Positions 11,479 to 23,768 are shown, counted from the first letter of the stretch. The stretch is DNA of 64,000 bases from Thozetella sp. PMI_491 (GCA_021432635.1 MU270074.1:62001-126000), one strand, 5' to 3'. Program-made: numbers and translations. The notes: generated by a model from the sequence alone, not told the origin.

Positions 11479-13274
11479 CTAAGAGTTGCACTTGCTCGTG
11501 ACGAGGCTCGCGTTCTTTCCAGCCAGGCCGTCAAAGTAGGCAAGGAGAGTCTCGACCGGCAGCATATCCATGGTGCCCAGGCTAGGGTTCGACGACTTGA
11601 GGACCTGGCCGCCGAAAAGAACGCGGACGTAATAGCCGCTCGCGCTGACGGGGGCCGTGCTGCTCGCGGCGCTCGACGATGCGGTGGCGGTGGCCGAGGC
11701 TATCACCACGCACGAGCAGGCCGACGACACGCGGGCGGCGTCGCCGTTGCAGTTGTTGAGCCAGGTGGGCACGGACGTGGCCGCGCTGGCGGTGAAGGTC
11801 GGGCAGAAGGCGCTCGCAGACTCGGTCTTGCCGAGGAGCTGGCGCAGGCAGTTGTCGTGGTTGCAGGTTGGCGAGGCCACGGCGCTGGTCTTGGTGGCCG
11901 TAGCCAGGGTCGTGCTGCTCGCGCTGGCCGACTTCTTGTACAGCTCGAAGACGACCTCGGAGCCCATGCCGGGCCACACCATGGTGTCGATCTGCAGGAT
12001 GGACAGCAGGCGGCTGACGGAGCCGTCGTGGGCGATGTTGTGGTAGTAGAGGGTGCTTCCGGAGCCGTCGATGACGGCGCGCAGGTGGGCCGCGAGCTCG
12101 GCGATCCACACGCCGAACGAGCCGGCGCTGGCGGCGAGCGAGGCCGGGGCGTCGCGGTAGATCTGGCTGTACTCCCAGTTGCCGAAGCGGTAGACCTCGT
12201 CGGCGATGTCCTGGGTGACGCACGTGGTGCTGTTAACGCCGTTGACCAGCTTGCAGGGGAGCGGCTTGCCGTGGCACTGGCGGGCGCTGAGATTGTCGTA
12301 GTAGTGGTCGAAGCTGGCGTGGAAGCCGCTGTCGGTGGGGCTCACGCCCGAGATGTCGTCGAGCGTGGCGTACAGGCTGGTGGCGGAGGACAGATGCTGC
12401 GCCCAGGCGGGGTTGCTGCTACTCTTAATGGTGTTGAAGGCGTTGCTGGCCGACGAGCAGCTGTACTGCGGCTCGAGCGAGTCGACGCCTGTAGCCTCAA
12501 TGATGAGCGGGACATCGCTGGCAGAGCCCCACATGCCATTGATGACCATGCCGGCGACCTGCGACGTGATGACATTGTTGGTCACGCGATACGTTACCTT
12601 GCTGCGCCAGTCGTCGCCGCGGCCGGGCAGGAAGCCCAGGAGGTCGTGATAGAGCGCATAAAGGTCCGCGCCGTGCTGCCACGAGTCGTCGAGGCCGGTG
12701 GCGGTAATCTGGGGGAACTGGCAGCTGCCGACGAAGCCCGACGGCACGAAGGGGTTGATGGGCGAGATGTAGCCCTTCCAGTACGAGCTCGCCGCCTTGT
12801 TGGCCGAGTTGAAGGGCTGGCCGTAGTAGTACAGCCCCTGGTCGTCGCAGTCCCAGCGATACGACTCGACGGGGAACGTGTTGGACTGGTACGGCGTCCG
12901 CTTGTGATGGCGATGGATCTAGCACGCCGGCGTCAACAACCCCCTGTTGGCGGCTCCCGGGTCCCTGGGACAGGCGTCAGGAATAAACTTACTAGCTCGA
13001 CATACTTGAGCTCGTACTCGCTCGCAGGCTTCTTGTACTCGCGGGCGCGGGCGTGCGGCATGTTGCACCAGTTGTAAGTGCCGTACACGGCGTCCGGGGT
13101 GGTGGACGAGTTGTAAATGAAGCCATACACACCGGTGCCGCTCAGCACCTGCGTGAGGTTGTTGATCTGCGACTGGCTGGGCGCGTGCCAGCTGAGGTCT
13201 ACATCCTGGGCCAGCGCGCCGCCGGTGGCGGACACGAAGGCGAGCAGAAGCGTGGAGCGCCGGTCGGACCACAT
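11479..13274 (-). CDS. Secreted histidine acid phosphatase (clade 2)
   Basis: Exons 13274..12993 and 12918..11479 encode 573 aa. The 74-bp intron (GTAAGT...CTAG) joins YVEL to IHRHHKRTP, recreating the RHxxRTP phosphohistidine motif at about residues 97-103. The partner His-Asp pair (AHDGS) is at about 391-392. The start at 13274 gives a signal peptide (hydrophobic LLLAFV, cleavage probably after ALA). A TATAAAAG box lies about 130 bp upstream at 13403-13410, so a longer in-frame extension upstream is rejected. N-glycosylation sites (NNLT, NSTT, NASL) fit secretion. The tail has a Ser/Ala/Thr-rich linker then a Cys-bearing segment. The family hydrolyses phosphate monoesters at acid pH; phytate is a possible substrate but cannot be told from sequence. 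Confidence 0.88.
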
Positions 13275-13402
13275 GGCGGAGAATTGCTGGGCGGCAATCT
13301 GGAACAGCAGCGCGAGACCGAGGGCGAGGACGAGCTTTGTCGCGTGCGGCGAGCCGGAGAGGGTCGGAGGACGGTTACATCCGGACAGGCGCTCCATCCA
13401 TC

Positions 13403-13410
13403 CTTTTATA
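13403..13410 (-). promoter_or_regulatory. TATA box of the histidine acid phosphatase gene
   Basis: Minus-strand TATAAAAG, about 130 bp upstream of the chosen ATG at 13274. Its position agrees with transcription starting inside the longer open frame, and so supports the shorter, signal-peptide-bearing start. Confidence 0.6.
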
Positions 13411-13939
13411 GCTGCGTCGCCAGGGCACATGCGTTGGCGATGTGCGGTAGGTACCTGGCCGCTGCACCCCCCCTGCAGCCGACTGAGTTGCAATTGAGCT
13501 ATGGTCTAGCACCTCCCAGTCCCACGTGTTGAAGGCCTCGAGTATGGGCAAACGAATGTGGGGTTTGTTGTGAGATCAAGCACTTTGCACCCGCATTAGC
13601 TCGCGGTCTATTGACCAGCTCACCGGGACCAGCACCGTCATGGGCAGGCCGGTTTTCTGGTCCTCGAAGGTGGGAAAGTCGAGAGTCAGTTCTGGAGCTG
13701 CTCCCCCGTTGCATTCCAGCGGTTCGACAGGGTATTCGCGGGCACGTGGGGTGACGGATCGGCCGAGTGGTTCGTCGGATCAAGGCCCCCACTCCCTCGC
13801 CAGTGAGCCGCCCCGTTGGACGCGGGCCGGGAAGCGATACTAGTACGAGAGTATTATTGCGCATAGGGGCATAAGATTAGCTCCTGCCTAGCTCTCGGAT
13901 AGCTCTGGCACACCAGCTACGATCGCGTAGTAAGCCAAA

Positions 13940-13964
13940 CCCCCCCCCCCCCCCCAAAAAAAAA
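13940..13964. repeat. Homopolymer junction: 16 C followed by 9 A
   Basis: An uninterrupted C run (13940-13955) runs directly into an A run (13956-13964). Its length is likely to vary between isolates and to be error-prone in sequencing. Confidence 0.9.
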
Positions 13965-14232
13965 CCGGGCAGAAAGCTCGCACGCGCATAGGCCGGTGCC
14001 TTGTTTCTGGCCAGTGAGGAGAGCTGTCGGTAACAGCACATGCTGCTTCCGCAAAGTGAATGCATTGCATCTAAATAGTTTTGATTTTGTATTGTGTACG
14101 TGCGCGCCGACCGAGCTATCGGCCTCCCTCGGGTTGGCGGTGGGGTTCCCATCTTGCAGATCGGAACCGAAATGGAGGACGAGGATATGGACCAGACACG
14201 CCTTCCATGCTCGTACCGGTCTAATACTCGTG

Positions 14233-16507
14233 CTAGACACTCGCGGATTCCCCCCTCGTGCCAGGCCTTCGTGGAATCCTTGTCCGCCGCCTGGCAACCG
14301 CCGTGGGCCACCTTCGCTTCCCCAATCGCCCGACGCCCAGACCTTGGCCTTCGTGCCGGTGCAAGAGCGCCTCCCAGTCCTCCACGTCCAAGCTTTTCTG
14401 GAGTAGGCCGTCGTCGACCTTCCGGTAACGGAATTCCCATTCTACCCATTCATCGACGCCGGGAAGCTGCACACCCAGCGTGGGCAGCGCCAACAACGTC
14501 GGCCTCGGCGTCTCAAGCTTGCGATGCTCGAATTTTAACCGATTGAGGAAGGGTACGGAGCTGCGGGGGTTCGGGAGGTCCTCTTGTGGGCCACTGAATT
14601 GGAGCTCCTTCGGCCAGTGATCTTCACCACGTAGGAGGTGGGTGCTGTCGTAAGGCGCGTAGATCGCGGGGAGCGTCCACCGTACCTTGCCTGGGGCGTA
14701 TCTCCTCAGGAGGCGCTCGAGCCTCCTCCGTTCTTCGCGGCTCAGGGCTTCCCGAAAGCTTTTGTAATGCTCTTGCTGGAACGGGGCGATACGCATCTTG
14801 TGTGGCAGGCGGTGCCGCAACCGCGCCCACCAGCGGCCATCGACCAGCTCCCAAGTGTGCCATCTCCGCATCTTCCAGTGCCTGGGGTGGAGATTCCAGC
14901 GCTTTGAAAAAAGGCCGCCAGGCACGGTCACACATGGCAGCCCTTTCCCGTGGACGGTCTTGTCTGAGTATGGGGCACGACAAAGATACCAGCGGAGTGG
15001 GTGGTCGCCAATCAGCGGGATGAAAAAGACGCCGCTGGCGATAAAGGCTTTCGGAGACCGCTGCGACGATTTCGCGGTCGTAAGCGACGGGAATAGCAGA
15101 GATACGATATCCAGATGACTTGGGATAGTGAATTGTAGCTCTGGGGATACTAAGCTGAGAGCCCTCCGGATCAGCGCTTCAGCAACTAGTCGGTAACGCT
15201 TCTTGCGCTTCTGCTGCCGGACCTCGGACTTCGAGGTGCGCCGGGGCGCGCTCGGGAGCGGGAATTCTGGCATCTGTATCACGGCCGTCCCCGTGTTGGG
15301 TTCGAATTCGCGGACCACCATCTGCGGCAACCGCCGCTCGGCCTCGGCCTCCTCGGCGGCGATTCTCTGCCGGCATCGGGCCGCTAGACCAAGAATCGAT
15401 GGTTTTTGCAGCGCAGACGGCATCACGTGGTGCTTCACCATGTGGCGCACGGCATTCCGCATGGTCAAGGTGCGGTCCGCGTTGGTCGTGTCCTCAAACC
15501 ACGGAATATTGTTTTCTACGCATGTCGCGATTAACCTCTCCTTGGGGAACTCGAGTAGCGGGCGATACACCTTCACTCCGCCGTCCTCGATCGGAATACG
15601 CGCCAGAGGCGGTACGGGTGGTCTCGGGGAGGGTTCGAACTGGTCCTCAACCAGCGACCACTCCATGTCTGCCCTGCCCGAGGGTTGGTCGTTGTGCATG
15701 GCGCGAAGGGCGTCGTCGATCTCGCTCCGCAGTTGTTTCTTCAACCCTTTTCTAGTCGACGTCGAGGGCATACTTTTGTAATATGGGTCCCGTGCCGACT
15801 GGTCGTCGATCAACCCGCTCTGATAGGCGCCGTGCATGTCCTGGCACTCGGGTATGTCCTGGGCGGGGGACATCCCCCGAAGGCCCCGATACCCGTGCCC
15901 TCCAAGGAGCCGCATGAGGACTGTCTCGTACTGATCGTCCTCGTGGTGTGCGAGGAGCAGAGACCCGATGCTCCGGAGCGCCAGCCAATGGCCGATCTCG
16001 CGGTAGCGCAGGCGGCGGGCTACGGTCTCCACGTTCGAGAGCTCCGCCGGGTTGGTGATGATAGCGCCCTGGGCGTCGGTCCATCTGAGACTCCGGATTT
16101 CCGCCCTCATTTTAAGATGTCCCTTCAGCGCCTTGCTCACCTGTTCTGCCTCCTGCCGGCTCCCAGGGCGCAAGCCATGGTCAATGATGTAGGCAGAGAA
16201 ACTAGAGACAGGACTGTCTGAGATCCTCACACTGGGGTAGCATTTCTTGACCTGGCGGCAGAGAAAGGCCAATGCCATGGAGTCGACTCCGCCGCTGATG
16301 GCCAGGGCTACAGGCACACGCCATCAGTCTGCGGTCCTCTGGGGAGGCGGCGCGGCGCGGGAGGAGGGGCAGCTTACCGACTTGGCGCTCGCGAGTGATG
16401 ATTTTGCGGCGAAACCGCGGCGGGCAGGTCGCCTGCAAGGCATCGTAGAATTCGGCTGCGGTTATCGCACGGGAACATCCATTAAAAATGGGTGGTAAGG
16501 TGCCCAT
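14233..16507 (-). CDS. tRNA(Ile)-lysidine synthetase-like PP-loop protein
   Basis: Exons 16507..16378 and 16307..14233 encode 734 aa. The 70-bp intron (GTAAGC donor, GACTGAT branch, TGTAG acceptor) sits just before the PP-loop. The ATP-pyrophosphatase signature SGGVDS is at residues 48-53, followed by IIDHGLRPGS, RRLRYREIGHW and LLAHHEDDQYET, all typical of TilS. This enzyme class converts the wobble C of a tRNA-Ile(CAU) to lysidine. In fungi the only expected target is mitochondrial. The fungal protein is much longer than bacterial TilS because of a C-terminal extension (from about residue 330) rich in Arg, Trp and Pro. No clear targeting peptide was judged. It diverges from pet8. Confidence 0.85.
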
Positions 16508-16903
16508 TCCATCATACGAGGCTGGTAACCTGCCTGTCAGGATGGAGGTGTCGCGCTGGCTACATAGAGTAGAGCTCCGTTCTTTCCTACGCGTTTTTAA
16601 AGACACGCGAGGGGCAGATGATGGGCATTGGATGGCCGAAAAGCGGCCCAAGCTCCCCAGCGCCGTGGGGTCCGACTGCCTGCCGGGGGTCCCTTCCCGC
16701 GGCCAGGGGTCTCCCAAAATTTTGGCTCCGAACCTCGACGAAATCCCGATACCAGCTTGCGCAAGCAAGACACCAGCAGTTGCTCTTTCTTGCCCGGCCT
16801 CTTCCTTCCCTATCATGTAATTGTATCTATCCCACTAACCCCTCTCCCTCCATTTTCTCCTCCACCTCCTCGATACTGCTAGAAACGCCACACCGGCCCG
16901 ACA
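16508..16903. promoter_or_regulatory. Shared upstream region of the TilS-like gene and pet8
   Basis: 396 bp between divergent starts of two genes with mitochondrial roles. The part near pet8 is C/T-rich, like a fungal leader. The minus-strand frame stays open upstream of 16507, but without conserved content. Confidence 0.45.
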
Positions 16904-17824
16904 ATGTCGTCGCAGACGCCGTCCTTCCAGAGTGCCCTCTTCGCGGGCGGCATTGCCGGCACCACCGTCGACCTGTCCCTCTTCCCGCTCGACACGCTCA
17001 AGACTCGCCTCCAGTCGCGCGAAGGATTCTTCGCGTCCGGCGGCTTCCGCGGCATCTACCGAGGCATCGGCTCCGCCGTCGTCGGCTCGGCCCCGGGCGC
17101 CGCCTTCTTCTTCTGCACATACGAGACCGCCAAGGCCACGCTCGCGGCGCGCCGCTCCCAAATACCCGGCCTCGGCAGCCCTGTCGAGGGCCAGGCGGTC
17201 GACCACATGATTGCCGCCAGCGTGGGCGAGATCGCCGCCTGTGCGGTGCGAGTGCCGACCGAGGTGGTCAAGCAGCGCGCGCAAGCGGGGCAGCACGGCG
17301 GGCGGTCGCTGCCGGCGCTCGTCGCTATCCTGCAGCAGAGGAACACCATTGGACTTGTAGGAGTGTGGAGGGAGCTGTACCGCGGCTGGGGCATCACCGT
17401 CTTCCGCGAGGTGCCGTTTACGGTTATTCAGTTCCCGCTCTGGGAGGCCCTGAAAGCATGGGGGCGCGACCGGCGCGAGAAGACGGGCCAGGGGCTGTTC
17501 GGCGACCTGGCACCTCCGAGGCGAGGGAACGAGGCGGTGCCGGAGGTCAGCGCCTCGGAGTCGGCCGTATACGGTAGCGTGTCCGGCGCGATCGCTGCTG
17601 GCATCACGACGCCACTCGATGTGCTGAAGACTAGAGTGATGCTCTCCGCGCAGCGCGAGAGTGTTCTCACAATCGTCCGCACGATCCTCAAGGAGCACGG
17701 CATCCGGCCCTTTTTCTACGGCATCGGACCAAGAGTATTCTGGATCAGTGCCGGTGGTGCCATCTTCCTAGGCAGCTACCAGTGGGCGATCAACACGCTA
17801 GAGAGGAACAAGAGACTGAGGTGA
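16904..17824 (+). CDS. pet8: Mitochondrial S-adenosylmethionine carrier (Pet8)
   Basis: Intronless, 306 aa, the normal size of a mitochondrial carrier. Three carrier repeats are visible with signatures FPLDTLKTRLQ (near residue 27), VPTEVVKQRAQ (near 115) and TPLDVLKTRVM (near 240). The opening AGGIAGTTVDLSLFP and the SAPGAAFFFCTYE block match Pet8/SAMC rather than other carriers. It imports S-adenosylmethionine across the inner membrane for mitochondrial methylation, biotin and lipoate synthesis. A Gly/Glu-rich loop between repeats 2 and 3 (about 190-220) is longer than in yeast. It is divergent from the TilS-like gene and convergent with the WDR48 homologue. Confidence 0.9.
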   Translation: MSSQTPSFQSALFAGGIAGTTVDLSLFPLDTLKTRLQSREGFFASGGFRGIYRGIGSAVVGSAPGAAFFFCTYETAKATLAARRSQIPGLGSPVEGQAVDHMIAASVGEIAACAVRVPTEVVKQRAQAGQHGGRSLPALVAILQQRNTIGLVGVWRELYRGWGITVFREVPFTVIQFPLWEALKAWGRDRREKTGQGLFGDLAPPRRGNEAVPEVSASESAVYGSVSGAIAAGITTPLDVLKTRVMLSAQRESVLTIVRTILKEHGIRPFFYGIGPRVFWISAGGAIFLGSYQWAINTLERNKRLR

Positions 17825-18162
17825 CCTTGACTTTTTTTTCTCTCGGCTACCATGAAGTCACCTGCCCCAACGGCCGTACCGTGCTGCACAAACTACAGAA
17901 GCAGAGACACCCCAAGAGAGAGATGTCCCAGCGGCCTCCACAAACCCTCCGCTCGGTATGGTATGCAAGAAAACCATCTGTACAACAGCTGTACTATATT
18001 ACTTCCCTAAGGCGAATCCGGCACACCAAGACAGCTCAGGCCGCGCTTTATGTACATGGATATTCGGAACAGGGCGGAATATACCCCACCTATAGACAGA
18101 CGTAAATGTGAATGATTGCCACTCCTTAGTATGTCAGATCACTTGTCGAACAAGATCGATTT
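17825..18162. other. Convergent 3' region between pet8 and the WDR48 homologue
   Basis: A 338-bp spacer holding two 3' ends, with no gene or repeat visible. Confidence 0.5.
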
Positions 18163-21100
18163 CTATGCCGCTGTCGCTGCTGCCGCTGCTGCCGTGGCTT
18201 GCTCTTCTGGTTCCGCCGGCGCCTCGGCCTCTGCAGGCGGCTCCGGGGCCACGGGCTGAGGGGGCGGTATTGGTATCTCCTTCCGTCCATTGGCTTTATA
18301 GTAGAGCATGATGTCGTTTCCGCCTTTCCAGACGTGCGCGCGAAGCGTAGCCAGCGTCATCGTGTTTGGCAGCATCTGGGAGAATACTGTTAATAGAAAG
18401 CTCGGATCCAGCCCAGGTGGGTAGACTCACCTGGTCATTGCAGTAGAGCTCTAGATACTCCTCGGGCCGGAGCGCATTCGGGTCCTCCTCCGCCTCCTCC
18501 TCGCCTTCGGGGGCCGGATCGATCCGCTCTGCTACATAGGCCAGAATCTTCTTAACCCGGAGCATCCGGTTGGCGTTGAGTCTGTTGTTCCCATCGGCAG
18601 CCGCGATACTGGGCAACTTGTCCTGCCACGGCTGGAGCACGAACGATACCTTGACGGGGTCCTTCTGAGGGATCGCGTTGAGCAGCAGCACCTCGCCGAG
18701 CCACAGCGGACTGCACTTTTCAATGATGTCGATGTCGGCGCCGACGGTCTCCACCGTGCCGCGGTAGAGTTCGGCGCTGCCTCCGGTAGTCTCCTCCTGG
18801 ATGATCACCTTGGTACCGGGCGGGAGCTTCAGCACGGGGGTGTCGTTCGGGAGACTCGGCGTCACCTTGGTCTCGACGGGCTTGTCGGGCGTGTCAGCAA
18901 GCTGCTTCTCGTACTCGTTCTGGATCCGTTGGACTACTCCAAGGAAGCTGTCGTCGAACTCCTTCTCGTGATTAGACGACGATTCCGAATTCTGCTCTTC
19001 CGTCTTCTCGTCCACAACCGCCGGCTTCTCAGGGGCTGTGGTCGACGCAGATCGACCGAGCTTCTTCGTCCCGAAGGACATTCCCATGCGGAACTTCTTG
19101 CCGAACGGGGTTCCGGGCTTGCCGCCCTCCTTGTCCTTGGCGTCCTTCTCCTTGTCCTTGTCTTTGTCCTTCCCGTTCTCGTTCGGCGTTTTCGTCTTGT
19201 CGTCGGCGGCGGGTGTGGCGCTAGCTGGCTCCGCGGCAGGCGTCTGAGGAGCCTTGTTCGCATCCGCTGCCGAGTGGATGGCGTTGGAGAAGTAGTCATC
19301 CTTGTCGCCCGACGGCCGGCTCAGCTGAGACGACCGCTTCCCCTCGGGCGTCACGGCCTCTTCTAGCACCCCGGTGAGAGCCGAAGGGGTGGCGAGGCCG
19401 ATTGACAGGCCGGGGGTCTGCGGTGGGTACTGCGAGCCGTTGGCCTTGGGCGTGGTGACCGGTGAGCCCGACGGCTCGAAGCCAAGCGGCTGAGGGACCG
19501 TTATGGACGTAGGTGGGTTCGCCCTAGCCGCTGCTATCCTACGCTGGACGCCCTCGTTCAGCTTGTGTCTGTGGTCCTCGTCTCGTTTTATCTCCTCGTC
19601 GATCAGGTTTGCGAAGAGGTACCGGAGAATCCACTTCCCGAGGTTTACTGGAGGACTGTCAGCAGAGACCGCGGGCGCGCGCGAATGGGTAGTAGCTTAC
19701 TTCTCTGGTCTTCCCGGAACTCCTGGGCTTCTTCTGCGGCGAGCTCATCGGCGTACATTTCGGCGTCGAAGCAATTGTACTGCTCCAGGACGACCGTAAG
19801 AGTGCCCGAGCTTGTGTCGATCGAGCACCAGGGTGCTACGGCCTCCAGCGTGTTGACTTCTGGCTCAACATCCTCCAGGTGCTTCTTTCCAAAACTCATG
19901 ATAGGTTTGCACTATCTCATGTCAGTCTGGCACAATCCATGGGGCCGGACGGAAGGATGTCTCACCTTGACCAGATCCCAGAGCAGGACGTCGCCGGCCG
20001 TGTCCAGCGTCAAGACCCGCTTCCTATCGTTCAACAACCGGTGCTTCACCAGACCAAACTGGCCTTCGATCGTCTCTTCCGGTAGGAGGTGCATGGGCTC
20101 GATGATGCTCACCATGGGCTCCGACAAAATATCGGTTCCCTTCCTGGCGACCGGTGGCGTCTCGTCCGTCTCCTCGCTCGCCACCGCCGGGAACGACGCC
20201 GTGTTGGAGATGCGCAGGATCGACTTCAGAGGAATCTCTTTCTTGCTCGAGCCGTTGACCGCTGGTGTCTGCACCGGCGCCGCGGAAGAAGAGAGTGATC
20301 CTTCCCGCGTCCTGCCTGCCTTGGCCAGCGTGCGGTGCTGCCGGAACGATTCGGGCAGCACTTCGTCAGCGCTCGTGTCCACGTCCGCCCATCGGTTAAT
20401 GGAGGACCTCGATGTCGCCGTCCAGATGTGGCCTCCGTGGGCGACGATCTTGCTAACGCCCTCGTTCTCCTGCGCGACCGCCACAGAGAGCCCATCATCC
20501 AGCTCGCCGTCCGTTCCCCTCACGTCGGTCCTGACCACCAGGCCGGAGCGGTCGCTACTAAAGAAGACGCCCAGTTCGGGATCCCCGGCGAACAGCGACC
20601 ACACGCTATCGTTGTGCATGGTGAGCGTGTGCATGCATCGTCCCGCCGTAACGCTCCACACCTTGACCGTTTGGTCCGAGCTCGCCGTTAGCACGGTATC
20701 GCCAGCCCCGTTGATCAAGATCGCCCGCACGTTGTCCGTGTGTCCGTTGAACTTGGCGATGCTCTTGCCCGTCTTCGGATCCCACAGCCGCACAATGCTC
20801 TCGGGTCCGCCGCTCGCCATCAGGTTGGCGTTGACGGCCAGGGCGTACACGCTGCCCTTCTCCGTGACCTCCTCCCCGGAGACGTCGATCTCGAGCGTCT
20901 TGCCGCCGCCCGCCAGGTCCCAAAGATAGATCTTGCGGTCCAGGCCGCCAGTGGCGATCCATGGGGTGTCCTGGCTCGGCGTAGCCACGCACTTGACGTA
21001 GTCGCTATGGCGTCCGATGGTGGCCGGCTCGTCGCGGGCAGCAGTGCCGAGAGGCCGCCAGAGCTTAACCAGGAGGTCCGACGAAGCCGTGACGACGGCG

Positions 21101-21659
21101 GAGTGGTTCTGTGCCAAGGCGATGTCGTTTATCCAGTGCGTGTGTGCCACCGTCTGCGTGCGGAATCGGGTCGTTTGCTTCGGCCGCACGCCATTCGGCG
21201 GCGCAGATGAGTCGCTGACGGAGGGCTTGGCATCGTGCGCATCGACATTCAGGTCCCAGGAGCAGATAACACCGTCGCGGCCTCCGGAGTAGCTGTAACG
21301 CACGTACGGGGTTAGCACATATCCGCAGAGGGGGGTAGTCCGAGTTCCGGCCTCGAGGTTGCTTACAGAATGGCATTGTCGCTGTCGGCGGCAAGGCCAT
21401 TGACGCCGAGCCGGTGACCGCCAGGCGAAGAATTGGGGAGCTCAAGAACTACAAGCATGCAATCATGTCAGCGACAAGGTGTCTCGTGCGTCGGACCCGC
21501 TGCGCTCCAGTACCACCGGCCTGTCGCTCTGCCAGTCGACCTTCGTGAACGCGTGGCCTCGTGCGGGGGCTCGAGCCGCTGGCGATCCAACGGGAGTCGG
21601 GAGGAGGGGGAGACAGTGAACGCACCGTAGCTTATTCGTTGACGCGCCTTCTTGGCCAT
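18163..21659 (-). CDS. WDR48/Bun107-like WD40 protein, deubiquitinase cofactor
   Basis: Six exons (21659..21626, 21448..21367, 21292..19966, 19911..19701, 19647..18431, 18375..18163) give 1027 aa. Introns are 177, 74, 54, 53 and 55 bp. The N-terminal half is a WD40 propeller: [51 protein letters not shown]. The C-terminal half holds the DUF3337 region of WDR48 homologues ([33 protein letters not shown]) ending in [13 protein letters not shown]. Between them is a Ser/Pro linker with a run of KDKDK repeats, and the last residues are an alanine-rich tail. Human WDR48 (UAF1) and S. pombe Bun107 activate USP1/12/46-type deubiquitinases. The first exon is only 34 nt and its 177-bp intron is the least certain join. 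Confidence 0.88.
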
Positions 21660-23474
21660 GGCGGAGGACGCTGGCCGGTGCCAAGCATGCGCGGGTGGAC
21701 GGGTTGCGGTGCGAAGTGCAGAGTCGAGAAACCTTGGGCGACTGTGCTGGCTTCGTACGACGGGATATCCTGGGGAGGTTGACGGCTCGCGCAGCCCGGG
21801 GCGTTATAGCTGAGCCGAGCAGTTATAGCGGATCGGGGTTGCGGGCTGCTGGGGGGGGGAAGCGGGAAGCGAGGTTGCTGCAGTTGGCCTTCCAAGGTTG
21901 CAGCAATGGAATGCGGAGAAGGGGCGGGCGCCTCGAGGAGGGAGGGGGCGTGGATTGAAGGCCCCGGAAAGGTACAGTACCTACTGACCGATTATTGAAG
22001 ATTAGAACGCACTAGGGGCAGAGGCGGCGGCGGCACCGTTGAGGAAATGGTCAAGACCCGGGAAACTGGTTTACAGAGTTCGCCTCCGTAGGAGATTGGC
22101 CCGACTTGGAGGAACAAAGGCAGGAGGAGAGGAGGAAGGCAGGAGCTCCCAGTCGCCCCATGCTTCCTCTCACCAGCTGCTTCCAGGGATCCCAAGGACC
22201 CGAGCTGCCCCATCCCCGCCCGCAAACTGGCGCGAATGGTACCGCACTTTGCTACTCTGTACGTATCCCAGGCCGCCGCCAGCCAGTGCACGGCGAACCC
22301 ATGGCCATGGCACCAATCATGGCGACTCTGCAGGAAAGGGGTCGGGGTCCATCGTCTGTTCTTTTCGAACCGCCCCTCCCCTAACCCCCCTTCACGAACC
22401 CGAGCGACCTGCAACAAGGAGCGCATCACCCCCGCCCCTAACTTGCGCACCAACGCGGAGTGACGCCACAGTGGGTGTCTCCTCTCTTCGGCCGCCCCGC
22501 CGAAACCCCTGTTTTCCTACCTCTCTACCCACACCAGCATCAGACAAGGCGCTGGGCTGGCGCCGTCGCTGGGCAGGCACTGCGAGTGGGGTCGTGTCAC
22601 TCTTTGCGTGACACCCAGCGCACGCCCAGCGGACGCCCAGGCATGTGGTCACGTTGCATCAATCGATAGCCATTTGCCCAACCTTTAAACGGCCTTTCAA
22701 CACCATGCATGCATGCATCACCGGGCACAAGACCACGCGGGCCGAAGAGTCGGGAGCAACGGTGCCAGGCCGTGGCGCCATTCTGCTTCGTCTGTTCTGG
22801 TCTCGCGACACGGCTCCACTGTCTTTCCGACACATCGATTTTCCCTCTCCAACCAGCCCAAAATCAGCGGCTCGCCCGCTCGATCATAGCAAATACGTGG
22901 CAACCCAGCCAATCGCAATCAGTTGTTCACGTAGGAAAATACGAAGGACGCCGTTGATTCCATGTGCATCCTGCCTCCCCCAAGACTGTCTCTTGTTGTC
23001 CGTGTCTCAGTTTCTGCTATTCAATGTCTCGGCGTCGCTGGCTAGCCCCTGCCCCATCCGTACATTAAGCCCTCTTCGGGACAACAAACATGCCGTTAGA
23101 GTCATCACACACACACCAAACATCTGCGCCGTCCGGGTCAGAGTTGGTACGGTAGGCCATTTGTACGCGTGCTACAAACCAGGGAGCTGGGTAGATGCAA
23201 GAATACATGGTGGTTATTTTCCCCTTCAATATCACTTCCCTTCCCCTAAGGCCCTGCCGATATGCTACTCAGTGCGAGCATCAGAGGGGGTATCAGATAG
23301 GTTCGGGTAGTCATTGTACAGTGAGAAGTATAAGATGCCGAAGGTCCCATGCTTAGGCCATTAAAACCCCCTTCCTCGTATATCAAAGTTTTCAACACCG
23401 TTGATGCAACCCCATCTCCTCTAGTACCCCGGACTCGTCCGGGTAAGCTTCCCGTCTGCATCCTCCTTGCGGCT
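21660..23474. other. Intergenic region upstream of the WDR48 homologue
   Basis: About 1.8 kb. The first part is GC-rich with G runs (near 21850-21865) and is likely promoter for the minus-strand gene. Open frames here are short and overlap each other on both strands with no domain. No RNA gene recognised. Confidence 0.5.
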
Positions 23475-23768
23475 TCACGATTTTATGCTATCCGACGTGG
23501 CACCGGAGGTTGAGGCCGAGCTCGAGCTGGCCATCCTACACCGAGAACAATTCCCCCCGGTCGGCGTTGTCAACTTCTTGATGTTCTTGGCGGCCCGGCA
23601 GCCTTCAGACTCGAGTGGATATGTTTTCTTGGGAAAGAAGTCGGTCTTTTCCAGAACAATATCACCCCGCGGCAGATCTGGGTTGCCGCGCGCCGTAGGG
23701 CATAGCGTAGTTCTTTGGTAGGTTCTATGCCCGCAGGCGGCATACGTGCGGTAAACATCGTGGCACAT
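23475..23768 (-). CDS. Possible small Cys-containing protein
   Basis: A single 97-aa frame from ATG at 23768. It opens MCHDVYRTYAACGHRTYQRTTLC, echoing the Met-Cys...Cys-Gly-His...Cys start of many small uncharacterised fungal proteins, and has a later CSRC before a Ser-rich tail. Five of its cysteines fall in the three clusters expected for a small metal-binding or disulfide fold. There is no signal peptide. The family resemblance is from memory only and the frame is short, so it may be chance. Confidence 0.42.
   Translation of the reverse strand: MCHDVYRTYAACGHRTYQRTTLCPTARGNPDLPRGDIVLEKTDFFPKKTYPLESEGCRAAKNIKKLTTPTGGNCSRCRMASSSSASTSGATSDSIKS

Larger units (their letters stand above)
13275..14232. 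other. Spacer between phosphatase promoter and TilS 3' end
   Basis: This holds the phosphatase promoter and the 3' flank of the lysidine synthetase gene. A segment near 13770 loosely resembles a tRNA A-box (GGCCGAGTGGT), but no cloverleaf follows. A C/A homopolymer lies at 13940-13964. Confidence 0.5.

Noticed and set aside
11323-13077. 584-codon plus-strand open frame opposite the histidine acid phosphatase
   Set aside because: Composition is Gly/Ala/Val/Arg-rich with no domain. It mirrors the GC-rich antisense of a clear gene with RHxxRTP and HD motifs.
13275-13493. N-terminal extension of the phosphatase to 13493
   Set aside because: A TATA box lies within it, and the shorter start gives a proper signal peptide.
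13760-13850. tRNA-like A-box (GGCCGAGTGGT)
   Set aside because: No B-box at the right distance and no acceptor-stem pairing.
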